Shown: positions 45,775 through 55,437, counted from the stretch's first letter. The stretch: 64,000 nt of DNA from Natronoglomus mannanivorans (GCA_025517485.1 JAOPKB010000003.1:310001-374000), one strand, 5' to 3'. Program-made: numbers and translations. Notes: generated by a model from the sequence alone, not told the origin.

Positions 45775-46995
45775 ATGAGTGTCTTCATCGTCGGTACGCT
45801 CGACACGAAGGGAGAAGAGATCGCGTTCGCCCGTGACGTCCTCGAATCCGTGGGCGTGGACGTCCACGTCGTCGACACGGGCGTAATCGGCGAGCCGGCG
45901 TTCGAACCCGACACATCGGCCGCTGCGGTCGCCGAGGCGGCCGGCACCGACCTCGAGCAACTCGAGCGCGAGGGCGACCGGGGGCAGGCGATGGAGGCGA
46001 TGGGCGAGGGTGCGGCCACCCTCGTGGCCCGTCACGACGAGGCGGGAACCCTCGAGGGCGTCCTCGGACTCGGCGGCTCCGGGAATACGTCGGTCGCGAC
46101 GGCGGCCATGCGAGCGCTGCCCTACGGCGTTCCGAAAGTTATGGTCTCGACGATGGCGTCGGGCGACGTCGAACCGTACGTCGAGGAGCGCGACATCATG
46201 ATGCTGTACTCGGTCGCCGACATCGAGGGCGTAAACCAGTTGTCCCGACAGGTGATCTCGAACGCCGCGCTCGCGATGGCCGGGATGGTGACCCACGACG
46301 TGGACGTCGAGGGGTCGGATCGACCGACGATCGGCCTCACCATGTTCGGCGTCACGACACCGTGCGTGCAGACGGCGCGGGCGCTCCTCGAGGACCGCGG
46401 CTACGAGACGATCGTCTTCCACGCGACGGGGTCGGGCGGGCGAGCGATGGAGAACCTCATCGAGGAGGGGATCATCGACGGCGTCCTCGACGTGACGACG
46501 ACCGAGTGGGCCGACGAACTCGTCGGTGGTGTGCTGAGCGCGGGCCCGGAGCGACTCGACGCCGCCGCCGAACGCGGGATCCCGCAGGTCGTCGCTCCCG
46601 GCGCGCTCGATATGGTGAACTTCGGCGCCGAAGACACGGTGCCCGAGGAGTTTCGCGACCGAACGCTCCACGTACACAACCCGCAGGTAACGCTGATGCG
46701 AACGACGGCCGAGGAGTGTGCGGAACTCGGACGGATTATCGCCGAGAAACTGACCGCCTCGAGCGGCCCGACCACGCTCGCCTTGCCGCTCCGGGGCGTC
46801 TCGATGCTCGACAGCGAGGGCGAGGACTTTCACGACCCCGAGGCCGACGCCGCGCTGTTCGACGCGCTCCGTGAGCACGTCGGCGACGGCGTCGAACTGC
46901 TCGAGAGAGACGATCACGTCAATAGCGAGGCGTTCGCGCGAGCGATCGTCGAGCGATTGGACGAGCACATGCGAGGCGCAAACGTAGCCCCGTAG
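45775..46995 (+). CDS. Tm-1-like ATP-binding (UPF0261) protein
   Basis: A 406-residue UPF0261-family protein: MSVFIVGTLDTKGEEIAF at the start, GVLGLGGSGNTSVATAAM, MVSTMASGDVEPYV, GVTTPCV, FHATGSGGRAMENLI and ALPLRGVSMLD. These are the conserved blocks of the tomato Tm-1 N-terminal domain. It follows the TIM-barrel gene by nine bases. The pair is a natural split version of the Tm-1 fusion. Function is unsettled; an ATP-dependent step on a small acid is plausible. Confidence 0.9.
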   Translation: MSVFIVGTLDTKGEEIAFARDVLESVGVDVHVVDTGVIGEPAFEPDTSAAAVAEAAGTDLEQLEREGDRGQAMEAMGEGAATLVARHDEAGTLEGVLGLGGSGNTSVATAAMRALPYGVPKVMVSTMASGDVEPYVEERDIMMLYSVADIEGVNQLSRQVISNAALAMAGMVTHDVDVEGSDRPTIGLTMFGVTTPCVQTARALLEDRGYETIVFHATGSGGRAMENLIEEGIIDGVLDVTTTEWADELVGGVLSAGPERLDAAAERGIPQVVAPGALDMVNFGAEDTVPEEFRDRTLHVHNPQVTLMRTTAEECAELGRIIAEKLTASSGPTTLALPLRGVSMLDSEGEDFHDPEADAALFDALREHVGDGVELLERDDHVNSEAFARAIVERLDEHMRGANVAP

Positions 46996-47038
46996 TTGCC
47001 GTTCGACGGGCAGACGTCACGCGTGACGTGGTGAGGCC

Positions 47039-48139
47039 CTAGATCGAAACCGACCGCTTCGTCTCCTCGAGCAGTTCCTGAACGGCCACCGCCTCGCCAG
47101 TCTCGCTACTGCGGATCGCCGCCTCGATCAGCGCCATCGACTGGAGGTTGTCCTGGACGTTCGTCGCCATCGGCTCGCCGCCGTCGAGCCAGTCGACGAA
47201 CTGCTCGATCAGCCACGTGTTGGCCCACTTCTCGCCCCCGTCCCCGTCTCCGTCTCCGTCGAGTGGGATCCGCTCGCCGTTCTCGGGACGGTCGCCGAAG
47301 TTCGCCTCCCGATCGGGGTCGTAGCTGTAGGCCTCGAGTTCACGCCCGTCGAGGACGAGCGTCGAGTCCCGACACTCCGCGCGGACGTACTCGTTCCCCC
47401 AGCCGTTGAGGCCGACGGCGTTGGTCTTGGCTCCCTCGTAGGTCGCACGCGTGCCGTCCTCGAAGGTCAACTGGACGAGTCCCTGCGCGTCGCCGGCGTA
47501 CTCGCCCCACTCGGGTGTCCAGGTCTGGGCGTAGAGCGTCTCACACCGAGAGTCGGCGAGATCGGCGAGGATGTCGAGGTGGTGGACCGCACCTTCGACC
47601 ATCAGCGTGTCCTCGATGTCGTGGCGGAACGCGCCCCAGCTGCCGTAGCTCCGGCAGTTGCAGGTGAACCGACAGACGAGATAGTCGAGCGGGCCGTGCT
47701 CGCCCGATCGCAACTGTCGTCGCAGCGTCGTCTTGTCCCGGTCGAAGCGGTGGCTCATCGTCACGCCCATCTTCTTTCCGGCGGCCTCGACTTTCTCGGC
47801 GATCCGCACCGACGCCTCGAGGGTGTCGGCGATCGGCTTCTCCGAGAGGATGTGCAGGTCGTGGGCGAGCGCGGCGTCGACGACGTCCTCGTGGAACGCC
47901 GGCGGGACGACGATCGTACAGAAATCCGCGTCGTGTTCGGCGAACGCCTCCGCGGCGTCGGTGTAACACGCGTCCTCGCTCACTCCGAGGTGTTCCTGTG
48001 CGTTCTCGTGGGCCGACTCGTCGACGTCGACTGCGGCGACGACGTTGACGAGGCCCTCGTCGACGTTCGGCGGCAGAAATTGATCGCACCATCGTCCGCC
48101 CTGTCCACCAGTTCCGACCTGAATAACATCGTACGTCAC
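47039..48139 (-). CDS. Gfo/Idh/MocA-family oxidoreductase
   Basis: A 366-residue NAD(P)-dependent oxidoreductase. The Rossmann start is YDVIQVGTGGQGGRW. The family hallmark EKP is present (HILSEKPIADTL), and so is the catalytic-domain stretch HDIEDTLMVEGAVHHLDIL. A GDGDGDGG tract (nucleotides about 47240-47265) sits in a surface loop. GTG 48139 is the probable start, with another GTG at 48160 possible. Relatives act on sugars or inositols. It converges with the Tm-1-like operon. Confidence 0.87.
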   Translation of the reverse strand: MTYDVIQVGTGGQGGRWCDQFLPPNVDEGLVNVVAAVDVDESAHENAQEHLGVSEDACYTDAAEAFAEHDADFCTIVVPPAFHEDVVDAALAHDLHILSEKPIADTLEASVRIAEKVEAAGKKMGVTMSHRFDRDKTTLRRQLRSGEHGPLDYLVCRFTCNCRSYGSWGAFRHDIEDTLMVEGAVHHLDILADLADSRCETLYAQTWTPEWGEYAGDAQGLVQLTFEDGTRATYEGAKTNAVGLNGWGNEYVRAECRDSTLVLDGRELEAYSYDPDREANFGDRPENGERIPLDGDGDGDGGEKWANTWLIEQFVDWLDGGEPMATNVQDNLQSMALIEAAIRSSETGEAVAVQELLEETKRSVSI

Positions 48140-48241
48140 TCGTAATCGAGTGGACCACACGCAGGCACGCGCAAATAGATTTCGTCCTTCGGTCTGTCGG
48201 TCTTCCGATCCGAGGAGTCGGCGGCGAGCGGGCGAGAGACC

Positions 48242-48281
48242 GAGGAATAGAGGAATAGAGGAATAGAGGAATAGCGAAATA
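48242..48281. repeat. 8-bp tandem repeat (GAGGAATA)x4 plus one degenerate unit
   Basis: Four perfect head-to-tail copies of GAGGAATA at 48242-48273 are followed by GCGAAATA (48274-48281). They lie in the non-coding space upstream of the oxidoreductase gene. Such arrays slip easily in replication. Confidence 0.9.
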
Positions 48282-48374
48282 GAGAGATCAGGGACTCGAG
48301 GCGCCGATGGACAGACGAAAACGGATCTCGTCTCGAGAGCGGGCCTGATCGATCCACGCTGGCTGGCGCGGAGA

Positions 48375-48548
48375 CTATATGGACTCGTCGTAGAAGAAGT
48401 AGCCGGCGACGCCAGCCAGCCCGAACGCGAGCGTCAGATACGGCCAGGGGCCGAGGTCACGGTCGGTCAGCGTCGCGTGTCCAGTCACGGCGATCGCGAA
48501 CCCGACGTGGGCGATCAATGTTGCCGTGAGGAACGTCCAGAGGTCCAT
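48375..48548 (-). CDS. small two-helix membrane protein
   Basis: A 57-residue protein, MDLWTFLTATLIAHVGFAIAV then a loop with TDRDLGPWPY and a second helix ending GYFFYDESI. Two membrane spans are clear. It is divergent from the lipoprotein gene at 48655 with about 100 bases between. Similar unnamed membrane proteins are common in haloarchaea; no function is known. Confidence 0.65.
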   Translation of the reverse strand: MDLWTFLTATLIAHVGFAIAVTGHATLTDRDLGPWPYLTLAFGLAGVAGYFFYDESI

Positions 48549-48654
48549 CCGAATCTCGAGTATAGATCGAGACCTCGAGTACATAGGCGTCACGATTCCG
48601 TCGGTGACAACACAAAGTACACCTGTCGTCGCTTCCGAGTGTGTGAGTGAGATC

Positions 48655-49131
48655 GTGAACAGACGTGCGTTTCTCGCGACGGTGCCCACGCTCGCGCTGG
48701 CTGGCTGTGCCGCTCGGCTGGGGCTGGTCGACCGCGTCGAGGTCACAGGGAAGTACGTCGTCGTCAGCGAGCGCCGAACTGAAAACGGCGAGGGCAACGA
48801 ATCCGGGGACGACGAACCGATCGAACTGGCCAGACGACGGTACGACCCGACGTCGGGGCCGACCTACGACGGCGAGATTCACGACCGTCTCGCAGACGAT
48901 ATCGGGCCGAACGACCCCTTGAGGATCTCCGAGACGACGAACGAAGCCCTCGGGCAGTCGTTCGGGGTGGTCCGGTACGGAATGCGGGGGTGCGAGTCGA
49001 TCGACGACGACGCTGGCTGTCGCGACACGTGGCTCTTTCTGGACGACTTCAACGAGATTGAGGTCGGGGACGTCGTCGACGTTCGCTACGGTGACGAAAT
49101 GTCGGGGATCGTTTCGAGGCGCGAGCAGTGA
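48655..49131 (+). CDS. Tat-type lipoprotein of unknown function
   Basis: A 158-residue protein with GTG start. VNRRAFLATVPTLALAGC contains a twin arginine followed by a lipobox (LAGC, Cys about 18), so the mature protein should be lipid-anchored on the outer face. The rest is acidic, with two pieces that look ordered (KYVVVSERRTENGEG and RDTWLFLDDFNEIEVGD). No family is recognised. Frames starting upstream at 48526 would destroy the signal and are not used. Confidence 0.7.
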   Translation: MNRRAFLATVPTLALAGCAARLGLVDRVEVTGKYVVVSERRTENGEGNESGDDEPIELARRRYDPTSGPTYDGEIHDRLADDIGPNDPLRISETTNEALGQSFGVVRYGMRGCESIDDDAGCRDTWLFLDDFNEIEVGDVVDVRYGDEMSGIVSRREQ

Positions 49132-49202
49132 GGTGATCGAACCGCCGGCTACCCGCCGATCTCGAGTGGCGTCTACGGGCTAGGGGTACGGGCTACGAAC
49201 GC

Positions 49203-49391
49203 TCACGAGGAACCGATCGACGGCGGGACCTCGAGGGCGACGAGTTCGTGGCCGGTCTCCCGTTGGTGGTCGTTGCCGATCTGCGTCACTTCCTCGCGTC
49301 CGGCGGTCGTTCGTTCGAACGAACAGCCGTTGCACTTCACGAGGAACTGTTTCGGCTGCCCCGAATCGGCAGGTTTCTCTCTGGTATCCAT
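49203..49391 (-). CDS. small CxxC protein
   Basis: A 62-residue protein with one CxxC knuckle (VKCNGCSFERTT) and acidic ends. The start at 49391 (MDTREKPADSGQPKQF) is chosen over longer readings whose extra sequence is shadow-like. A single knuckle would need to dimerise or pair with a His (GNDHQRETGH) to hold zinc. Function unknown. Confidence 0.65.
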   Translation of the reverse strand: MDTREKPADSGQPKQFLVKCNGCSFERTTAGREEVTQIGNDHQRETGHELVALEVPPSIGSS

Positions 49392-49595
49392 ATCTCTGTA
49401 CTCAGCGACTCGACGCTTGAGGCATTCCCCAAAAGAATTGGGCTCTCGGTTCGCGCCGACTCGGCACAGGACCGATATTCGAGGGTCGTGACGGCTGTCT
49501 CCCGGGGCTGTCTCGTGACGTCGGATACGAGCGACTCTCGGGCCGTATGCGACTCGGGCAAAACGTATTTCTCGAGCACCGGCGACGACGTACAC

Positions 49596-50237
49596 ATGCC
49601 AGGCGCACGCATCGAGAGTGGCGACCGGGTGACGTTGCGAACGCTCGAACGCGAAGACATTCCGTTCCTCCAGCGAGGGTTCGCCAATCCCGAGCTCCGG
49701 TACCCGATCGGCAACCAACGACACAAGAATCGGACCGAACTCGAGTCACAGTTCGAGGAGGAAGATCGGGTGCGGTTTCTCGTCTGTCTCGAGGGGGACG
49801 CACTCGCGGGGAGCGGGCTCGAGGAGGGTGCAGACGATAGAGAGGGGACAGGCGAGAGTAAAGACGGGGGACGAGCGACACCGACAGACGGAGACGTGAC
49901 CGACGTGCGACCGATCGGCGTCGTCTCCGTCGCGGGGGTCGACTGGCATCGTCCCGAACTCGCGTTCTGGCTCGCGCCGGAAGTTCAGGGCCGGGGCTAC
50001 GCGAAAGAGGCCGTCTCGCTCGTCATCGATTACATCTTCCGGGTGTACGAGACGCCCGCCGTCGGTGCTGGCGCCTACGCGTACAACGAGGCCTCCCGCG
50101 GGTTACTCGAGTCCCTGGGCTTCACGGAGGAGGGGCGACTCCGCAAGTTTCGGTTCATCGACGGCGAACACCGCGACAGCGTCGAGTACGGGTTGCTTCG
50201 AAGCGAGTGGGCCGAGGGGAGTGACGTCGGCAACTGA
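49596..50237 (+). CDS. GNAT-family N-acetyltransferase (RimJ/RimL-like)
   Basis: A 213-residue acetyltransferase. VTLRTLEREDIPFLQRGF opens the fold, FWLAPEVQGRGYAKEAVSL gives the acetyl-CoA pyrophosphate loop, and AYNEASRGLLESLGFTEEGRLRKF the C-terminal part. An unusual ~30-residue acidic insert (about residues 68-97, with DDREGTGESKDGG) interrupts the middle. A TATA-like cgtattt lies about 28 bases before the ATG. Substrate unknown. Confidence 0.88.
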   Translation: MPGARIESGDRVTLRTLEREDIPFLQRGFANPELRYPIGNQRHKNRTELESQFEEEDRVRFLVCLEGDALAGSGLEEGADDREGTGESKDGGRATPTDGDVTDVRPIGVVSVAGVDWHRPELAFWLAPEVQGRGYAKEAVSLVIDYIFRVYETPAVGAGAYAYNEASRGLLESLGFTEEGRLRKFRFIDGEHRDSVEYGLLRSEWAEGSDVGN

Positions 50238-50382
50238 ACGTGCGCCGCCCGTCGGAGTGAGGGCCTTTCTCGAGAGAGACGAAGACGCGTCGTCCACGCC
50301 GATCGAACGGTCCGCGGATCTCGCACACAATGTCTTCGGACTGCTCCTATCGCGCGGCGGGGGAGGGGGGGGAGGGTGACGG

Positions 50383-50796
50383 TCAGTGGCTACTGTCCTG
50401 CAGCGATCGAGAGAGTTCGACGAAGTCGTCCGAATCGAGGGGTTTCTCCAGACAGGCGTCTATCTGGTCGCCGATCCCCTCGAGTTTGCGGTCGGCTCCC
50501 TGTAGTGACCCCGAGAGAACGACTACGGGTATCTCCGCTATCTCCTCGGTCACCTCCTCGAGTACGTCCTCGCCGTCCATCCGAGGGAGGTGCAAGTCGA
50601 GAAGGATCAGATCCGGTCGAGGGGCGTCGTCGTAGTCGCCGGTTCGGCGGAGAAAGTCTATCGCCTCGGACCCGGCAGAGACGGCGTGAACGGTGGGGTC
50701 CAGCCGTCCCTCCTTCAACGTCTCTCGTATCAGTCGAACGTCTCCCGGATTGTCCTCGATCAGGAGAAGGGTACCAAAACAGTTTGGAGAGTCCAT
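50383..50796 (-). CDS. stand-alone response regulator (receiver domain)
   Basis: A 137-residue CheY-like receiver with LLLIEDNPGDVRLI (acidic pair Glu 14/Asp 15), phosphoacceptor Asp 67 in PDLILLDLHLPRMDG, and the switch stretch VVVLSGS and EKPL. No output domain follows, so it acts by protein contact. The ATG at 50796 sits about 27 bases after TTAAAA on its strand, while an upstream alternative would lie inside the promoter. It is divergent from the eight-PAS kinase, its likely partner. Confidence 0.9.
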   Translation of the reverse strand: MDSPNCFGTLLLIEDNPGDVRLIRETLKEGRLDPTVHAVSAGSEAIDFLRRTGDYDDAPRPDLILLDLHLPRMDGEDVLEEVTEEIAEIPVVVLSGSLQGADRKLEGIGDQIDACLEKPLDSDDFVELSRSLQDSSH

Positions 50797-50820
50797 TAAG
50801 TACGTCTCGGGGCCGTCGGG

Positions 50821-50827
50821 TTTTAAG
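50821..50827 (-). promoter_or_regulatory. TATA box of the response-regulator gene
   Basis: On the minus strand CTTAAAA, 25-31 bases before ATG 50796, in GC-rich surroundings. Confidence 0.5.
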
Positions 50828-51023
50828 ATTTCTGTCACCATCAGATCTAAATCACCAGATTCTGAGGTTTTTGCACGGATACATAACGAACGTCTGAAAG
50901 GAATATCGGATCGATCTGGGCGATCCTGAAATCAGATTCTCGGCAGTGCTGTACCGTCTCGTGGCCTCAGAGTCCGCGACGTCGGTCGTCTCCTCGAGTG
51001 AGAGGTGAGTTCCGAGGCAAGCG

Positions 51024-51030
51024 TTTATAG
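51024..51030 (+). promoter_or_regulatory. TATA box of the eight-PAS histidine kinase
   Basis: tttatag lies 23-29 bases before ATG 51053. This spacing favours 51053 over the in-frame ATG at 51035 as the true start. Confidence 0.55.
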
Positions 51031-51052
51031 GTGCATGACAACAGGTGCACCT

Positions 51053-54000
51053 ATGGAACGCTCAGAGCCACCGAATGGGACTTCAGAAGACGTTCGGGCT
51101 CTGTTTTCGGCTCTCGATCAGCCATCGGCGCCGTTGACGACCGCCGAAATCGCCGAGGAACTGGCGTGGGCTCGTCCGGTCACACGACAGCGACTGGAAG
51201 AGCTATCCGCCGACGGAACCCTGCAGTTCAGACAGCTCCCCGACGACACGCGTGTCTGGTGGCAGTCGGATACGTCCGAACAGACCAGCGAACACGCCGA
51301 TCGAACGGCGTTCAGCGCCTTCGTGAACGCCGTCGAAGACTACGCGATCTTCGTACTCGAGCCCACCGGCATCGTCGCCAGTTGGAACGACGGCGCAGAA
51401 CGGATCAAAGGGTACGCGAAGGACGAAATCGTCGGCGAACACGTCTCGACGTTCTACACGGACGCCGACGTCGATGCAGGAGTCCCCGAGGCGAACCTCG
51501 AGACCGCGGTGATAGAGGGCCGCGTCGAAGACGAGGGGTGGCGGGTTCGGGCGGACGGCACCCGGTTCTGGGCGAACGTGACGATTACGGCCATCCGTGA
51601 CGACGACGGCAGGCTACAGGGGTTCACGAAGGTCACTCGCGACATGACTGAACGCCGCGAGTACGAACAGCGACTCCACCAGGAGCGGGATCTCACCGAG
51701 CAAATCCTCGAGACCGTCCCGGTCGGGATCGGCTTGCTCACGCCCGACGGGTCGGTCGTCAGGTCGAATCGGCGACTGATCGAGTGGCTGGGTCTCGAGT
51801 CCTGGCGGAGAGAGCGAGACAGGGATGAGGACGGGAACAGGAACGGGAACGAGGACGAAGACTGCCACTGGACGCTCCACGACGCCGACGGAGAGCCGGT
51901 CCCGACCGACGAGTTGCCGTGGTCGCGGGTCGCCGAAACCGGCGTGGCCGTCCACGATTTCGAGTGTCGAGCCGACCGTCCGGGGGCGGAAACCGGTCCG
52001 CGGTGGCTCTCGATCGACGCCACACCGATTGCGGACGGCCACCGGGACGACGATCGGATCGTCGTCTCGGTCGACGACGTCACCGACCGAAAGGAGCGCG
52101 AGCGACAACTCCGTCGGGAGTACGACCAGACCGAAAAGTTGCTCCAGACGGCGCCGATCGCGATCTCGGTCACGGACGACAGCGGCGAGATCGTGATGGC
52201 GAATCGACGTGCACAGGAGACACTCGATCTCTCCAATGAGGAACTCGTCACACAACTGCAAACTGCCGACGACTGGCAGGTCCGTGATGTAAACGGTGAC
52301 CCGATCGACCCGACGGAAACGCCGTCGGCACGCGTCCTCGCGAGCGGGGAACCAGTGTTCGACGAGGAGATCAGTATCGAACAGCCCGACGGCGACCGGA
52401 TCGAGCTCCGTGTCAACGCCGCACCGATTTTCGGTCCGGGCGGAGAGATCGATCGCGTCATTACGACGGGCGAGGAGATCACGGCACTGAAACGGCGCGA
52501 ACGCCAGCTCGAGCGGCGAAAGGCGGAACTCGAGACCGAGTTGAGCGAGATCCTCGATCGGATCTCCGACGCGTTCTACGCGCTCGACGACGAGTGGCGG
52601 TTCACCCACCTCAACGAGTCCGCCGCCGACATTCTCCAGTACTCCGAAGACGAGTTACTCGGTCGGGAGGTCTGGGACGTCTTCCCCGATGCGAAAGCGG
52701 GCGTCTACAGAGAGCAGTTCCGGACAGCGATGGAGAGGCAGGAACCGGTCAGCTTCGAGGTGTACGCCGACGCAGTCGAGGCCTGGCTCGAGTTCAACGT
52801 CTATCCGTCCGAGTCGGGGCTCTCGATCTACTTCCACGACGTCACCGAACGCGTCGAGCGCGAGCACGCCCTCGAGCGGGCCCAGCGGCGCTTCGAGGCG
52901 ATCTTCGAGGACCCGAACATCCTCGTCGGCCTGCTCGAACCCGACGGAACGGTCGTCGACATCAACGGGACGGCGATGGAGTACATCGACGCCGATCTCG
53001 AGGCGGTGACCGGCGACCCCTTCTGGGAGACGCCGTGGTGGGGCGAGGGAGACGAGGTCGGTGCCGACGTCGAATCGTGGGTCGAGCGTGCGGCGACCGG
53101 CGAGTACATCGACTTCGAGGCGGACCTCACGCGGCCGGAGGGTGACCAGTACACACTGAGTGGCAGCTTCAGACCCGTCACGGACGCCGACGGCGAGGTC
53201 GTCTCGATCATCGTCTCCGACCGTGACGTCACCGAGCGCCGCGAGTACGAGCGCGCCCTCGAAGAGCGCGAGCGCCAACTCTCGACGCTGATGGAGAACG
53301 TCCCCGGCATGGTCTATCGCTGTCGCAACGAACGGGGCTGGCCGATGGAGTTCGTCAGCGACGCCTGTCGCGAGATCACCGGCTACGAGCCCGAAGCCCT
53401 CGAGTCGGGTGCGGTGAACTACGGCGAGGACATCATGCTCGAGGCGGACCGCGAGGACGTCTGGGCAGAGATCCAGCAGACAGTCGACGAGGAGGACCTG
53501 TTCTCGGTGACCTACCGCATCGAGACCGCCGACGGTGACCGACGGTGGGTTCGATCGTATGGCCGTGGAATCTTCGACGACGAGGGGACGCTCGTGAGTC
53601 TCGAGGGAATCGTCGCCGACATCACCGAGCGAAAGCGCCTCGAGACGGAACTCGCGGCGTCCGAACGACGCTACCGGACGTTCGCGGAATACTTCCCGAA
53701 CGGCGCCGTGGCGCTGTTCGACGACGAACTGGTGTACACGCTGGCGGCCGGACAGGGCTTCGAGGCAGTGCCCGCCGATCCGGAGCGACTCGAGGGCCGT
53801 CACCTCCGTGCGGTCTGGGACGACGAGATCGCCGACCAGCTCGAGCCGACGTACCGTGGCGCACTCGCCGGCGAGGAACGATCCGTCGAAATCTCCTACG
53901 GGGGTCGAGAGTGGGTCTCTTACGCCGTTCCCGTGACCGACGATCAGGGGACCGTCGTCGCCGGGATGACGATGGTCCAGGACATCACCGAGCGGAAAGA

Positions 54001-55087
54001 ACGCGAGCGAGAGCTCGCCAAGTACGAGACGATCGTCGAGACGATCGACGACGGCATCTACGTGAAAGACGACGATGGGCTGTTCACGATGGTCAACGAC
54101 GCCTACGCCGAGTTGACCGGCTACGACCGCGAGCAGCTGGTCGGCGCACACGCCTCCCTCGTCGTCGACGAGGACACGATCCAGCAGTCGTCGGCGATGC
54201 AAGCGGTGATGGCCGACGAGAACGACGCCGATTCGACGATGGAGGCGATGATCCAGACGGCGGATGGCGAACTCGTGCCGACGGAGGGGACCATCGCGAC
54301 GATCGAGACCGAGGGCGGTGACGGCGAGGACAACCACGTCGGCGTCGTCCGAGATATCACGGAGCGAAAAGAACGCCAGCGAAAGCTCGAGCAGTCAAAC
54401 GAACGCTTAGAGCAGTTCGCCTACGCCGCTTCCCACGACCTGCAAGAGCCCCTGCGGATGGTGTCGAGCTATCTCCAGTTGATCGACCGACGGTACGGCG
54501 ACGAACTCGACGCCGAGGGCGAGGAGTTCCTCGCGTTCGCGGTCGACGGTGCCGACCGAATGCGCAACATGATCGAGGGGTTACTCGAGTACTCGCGGGT
54601 CGACACGCGAGGAGATCCGTTCGAACCGGTCGATCTGAACCGTGTTCTCGCGGACGTCCGCGAGGATCTGCAGGTGAAAATCGAGGAACACGACGCCGAC
54701 GTGACGGTCGGATCGCTCCCCCGTGTCGAGGGTGACAGCGAACAGCTGCGACAGCTCTTCCAGAACCTGGTGGACAACGCGATCGAGTACAGCGGCGAGG
54801 AGCCGCCACGGGTTCACGTCGACGCCGAACGCGACGGCGACTGGTGGGAGCTCTCGGTTCGCGACGAGGGAATCGGGATCGACCCGGCCGACGCCGACAG
54901 CGTCTTCGAGGTGTTCCAGCGCCTGCACACCCCCGACGAACACGAGGGGACCGGGATCGGGCTCGCATTGTGCAAACGCATCGTCGAGCGCCACGGCGGG
55001 GAGATCTGGGTCGACTCCGAGCCGGGCGAGGGATCGACCTTCGCCGTGCGACTCCTCGCAGCCGACGATCGGGATCGTAACCGCTGA
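51053..55087 (+). CDS. cytoplasmic histidine kinase with eight PAS domains
   Basis: A 1344-residue multi-sensor kinase with no membrane helix. An N-terminal winged-helix-like segment (about 12-70: LTTAEIAEELAWARPVTRQRL) precedes eight PAS domains, roughly 86-201, 210-346, 356-476, 496-602, 610-729, 738-861, 868-982 and 990-1106. Several are followed by the PAC signature DxTERxxxE. Then comes HisKA with YAASHDLQEPLRMV (His 1128) and HATPase with NLVDNAIEYSG, DEGIGID and GTGIGLALCKRIV. PAS arrays sense redox, light or small ligands. The divergent receiver protein at 50383 is the likely partner. Confidence 0.92.
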   Translation: MERSEPPNGTSEDVRALFSALDQPSAPLTTAEIAEELAWARPVTRQRLEELSADGTLQFRQLPDDTRVWWQSDTSEQTSEHADRTAFSAFVNAVEDYAIFVLEPTGIVASWNDGAERIKGYAKDEIVGEHVSTFYTDADVDAGVPEANLETAVIEGRVEDEGWRVRADGTRFWANVTITAIRDDDGRLQGFTKVTRDMTERREYEQRLHQERDLTEQILETVPVGIGLLTPDGSVVRSNRRLIEWLGLESWRRERDRDEDGNRNGNEDEDCHWTLHDADGEPVPTDELPWSRVAETGVAVHDFECRADRPGAETGPRWLSIDATPIADGHRDDDRIVVSVDDVTDRKERERQLRREYDQTEKLLQTAPIAISVTDDSGEIVMANRRAQETLDLSNEELVTQLQTADDWQVRDVNGDPIDPTETPSARVLASGEPVFDEEISIEQPDGDRIELRVNAAPIFGPGGEIDRVITTGEEITALKRRERQLERRKAELETELSEILDRISDAFYALDDEWRFTHLNESAADILQYSEDELLGREVWDVFPDAKAGVYREQFRTAMERQEPVSFEVYADAVEAWLEFNVYPSESGLSIYFHDVTERVEREHALERAQRRFEAIFEDPNILVGLLEPDGTVVDINGTAMEYIDADLEAVTGDPFWETPWWGEGDEVGADVESWVERAATGEYIDFEADLTRPEGDQYTLSGSFRPVTDADGEVVSIIVSDRDVTERREYERALEERERQLSTLMENVPGMVYRCRNERGWPMEFVSDACREITGYEPEALESGAVNYGEDIMLEADREDVWAEIQQTVDEEDLFSVTYRIETADGDRRWVRSYGRGIFDDEGTLVSLEGIVADITERKRLETELAASERRYRTFAEYFPNGAVALFDDELVYTLAAGQGFEAVPADPERLEGRHLRAVWDDEIADQLEPTYRGALAGEERSVEISYGGREWVSYAVPVTDDQGTVVAGMTMVQDITERKERERELAKYETIVETIDDGIYVKDDDGLFTMVNDAYAELTGYDREQLVGAHASLVVDEDTIQQSSAMQAVMADENDADSTMEAMIQTADGELVPTEGTIATIETEGGDGEDNHVGVVRDITERKERQRKLEQSNERLEQFAYAASHDLQEPLRMVSSYLQLIDRRYGDELDAEGEEFLAFAVDGADRMRNMIEGLLEYSRVDTRGDPFEPVDLNRVLADVREDLQVKIEEHDADVTVGSLPRVEGDSEQLRQLFQNLVDNAIEYSGEEPPRVHVDAERDGDWWELSVRDEGIGIDPADADSVFEVFQRLHTPDEHEGTGIGLALCKRIVERHGGEIWVDSEPGEGSTFAVRLLAADDRDRNR

Positions 55088-55437
55088 CACTGCACCCGTT
55101 CGAACAGTCCTCGGACGAGTCGGCCCTGGCAACTTCTGGCGGGCTCCCGTTCGACCGCTCGTCTCCCAGTCGAGCATCGCCACTGTCAGCGGGCATACGA
55201 CCCGTCTTGGACGTCGTTCCGGAGGACGGACTCGGTCTCCGGTTCAGACTGCTCGAGGGAGTTCGACGGGACGGAGCTCGAGTACGATGTCGACGAAGAG
55301 TCCACGATCGTTCTCGCCCCCGATCGGCTGTCTCGGACGACGAGAACGCGGAAAACGCTCGACCCGGCGGTTCCGAGAGATCGACGCGAAAAATGACGTC
55401 CCTGAACCTTCATACTCGATCGTCGGGAACGTTCGCT
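55088..55437. other. gene-free interval
   Basis: 350 bases between the kinase stop and the oxidoreductase start. Frames run through it, but none looks like a protein. A start at 55393 would extend the next gene by 15 residues. Confidence 0.4.

Noticed and set aside
48242..48281. CRISPR-like array
   Set aside because: Units are 8 bases and directly adjacent with no spacers.
55186..55437. Open frames in the gap between the eight-PAS kinase and the LLM oxidoreductase
   Set aside because: One frame has a short acidic protein-like piece, but it runs out of sense on both sides and has no start.
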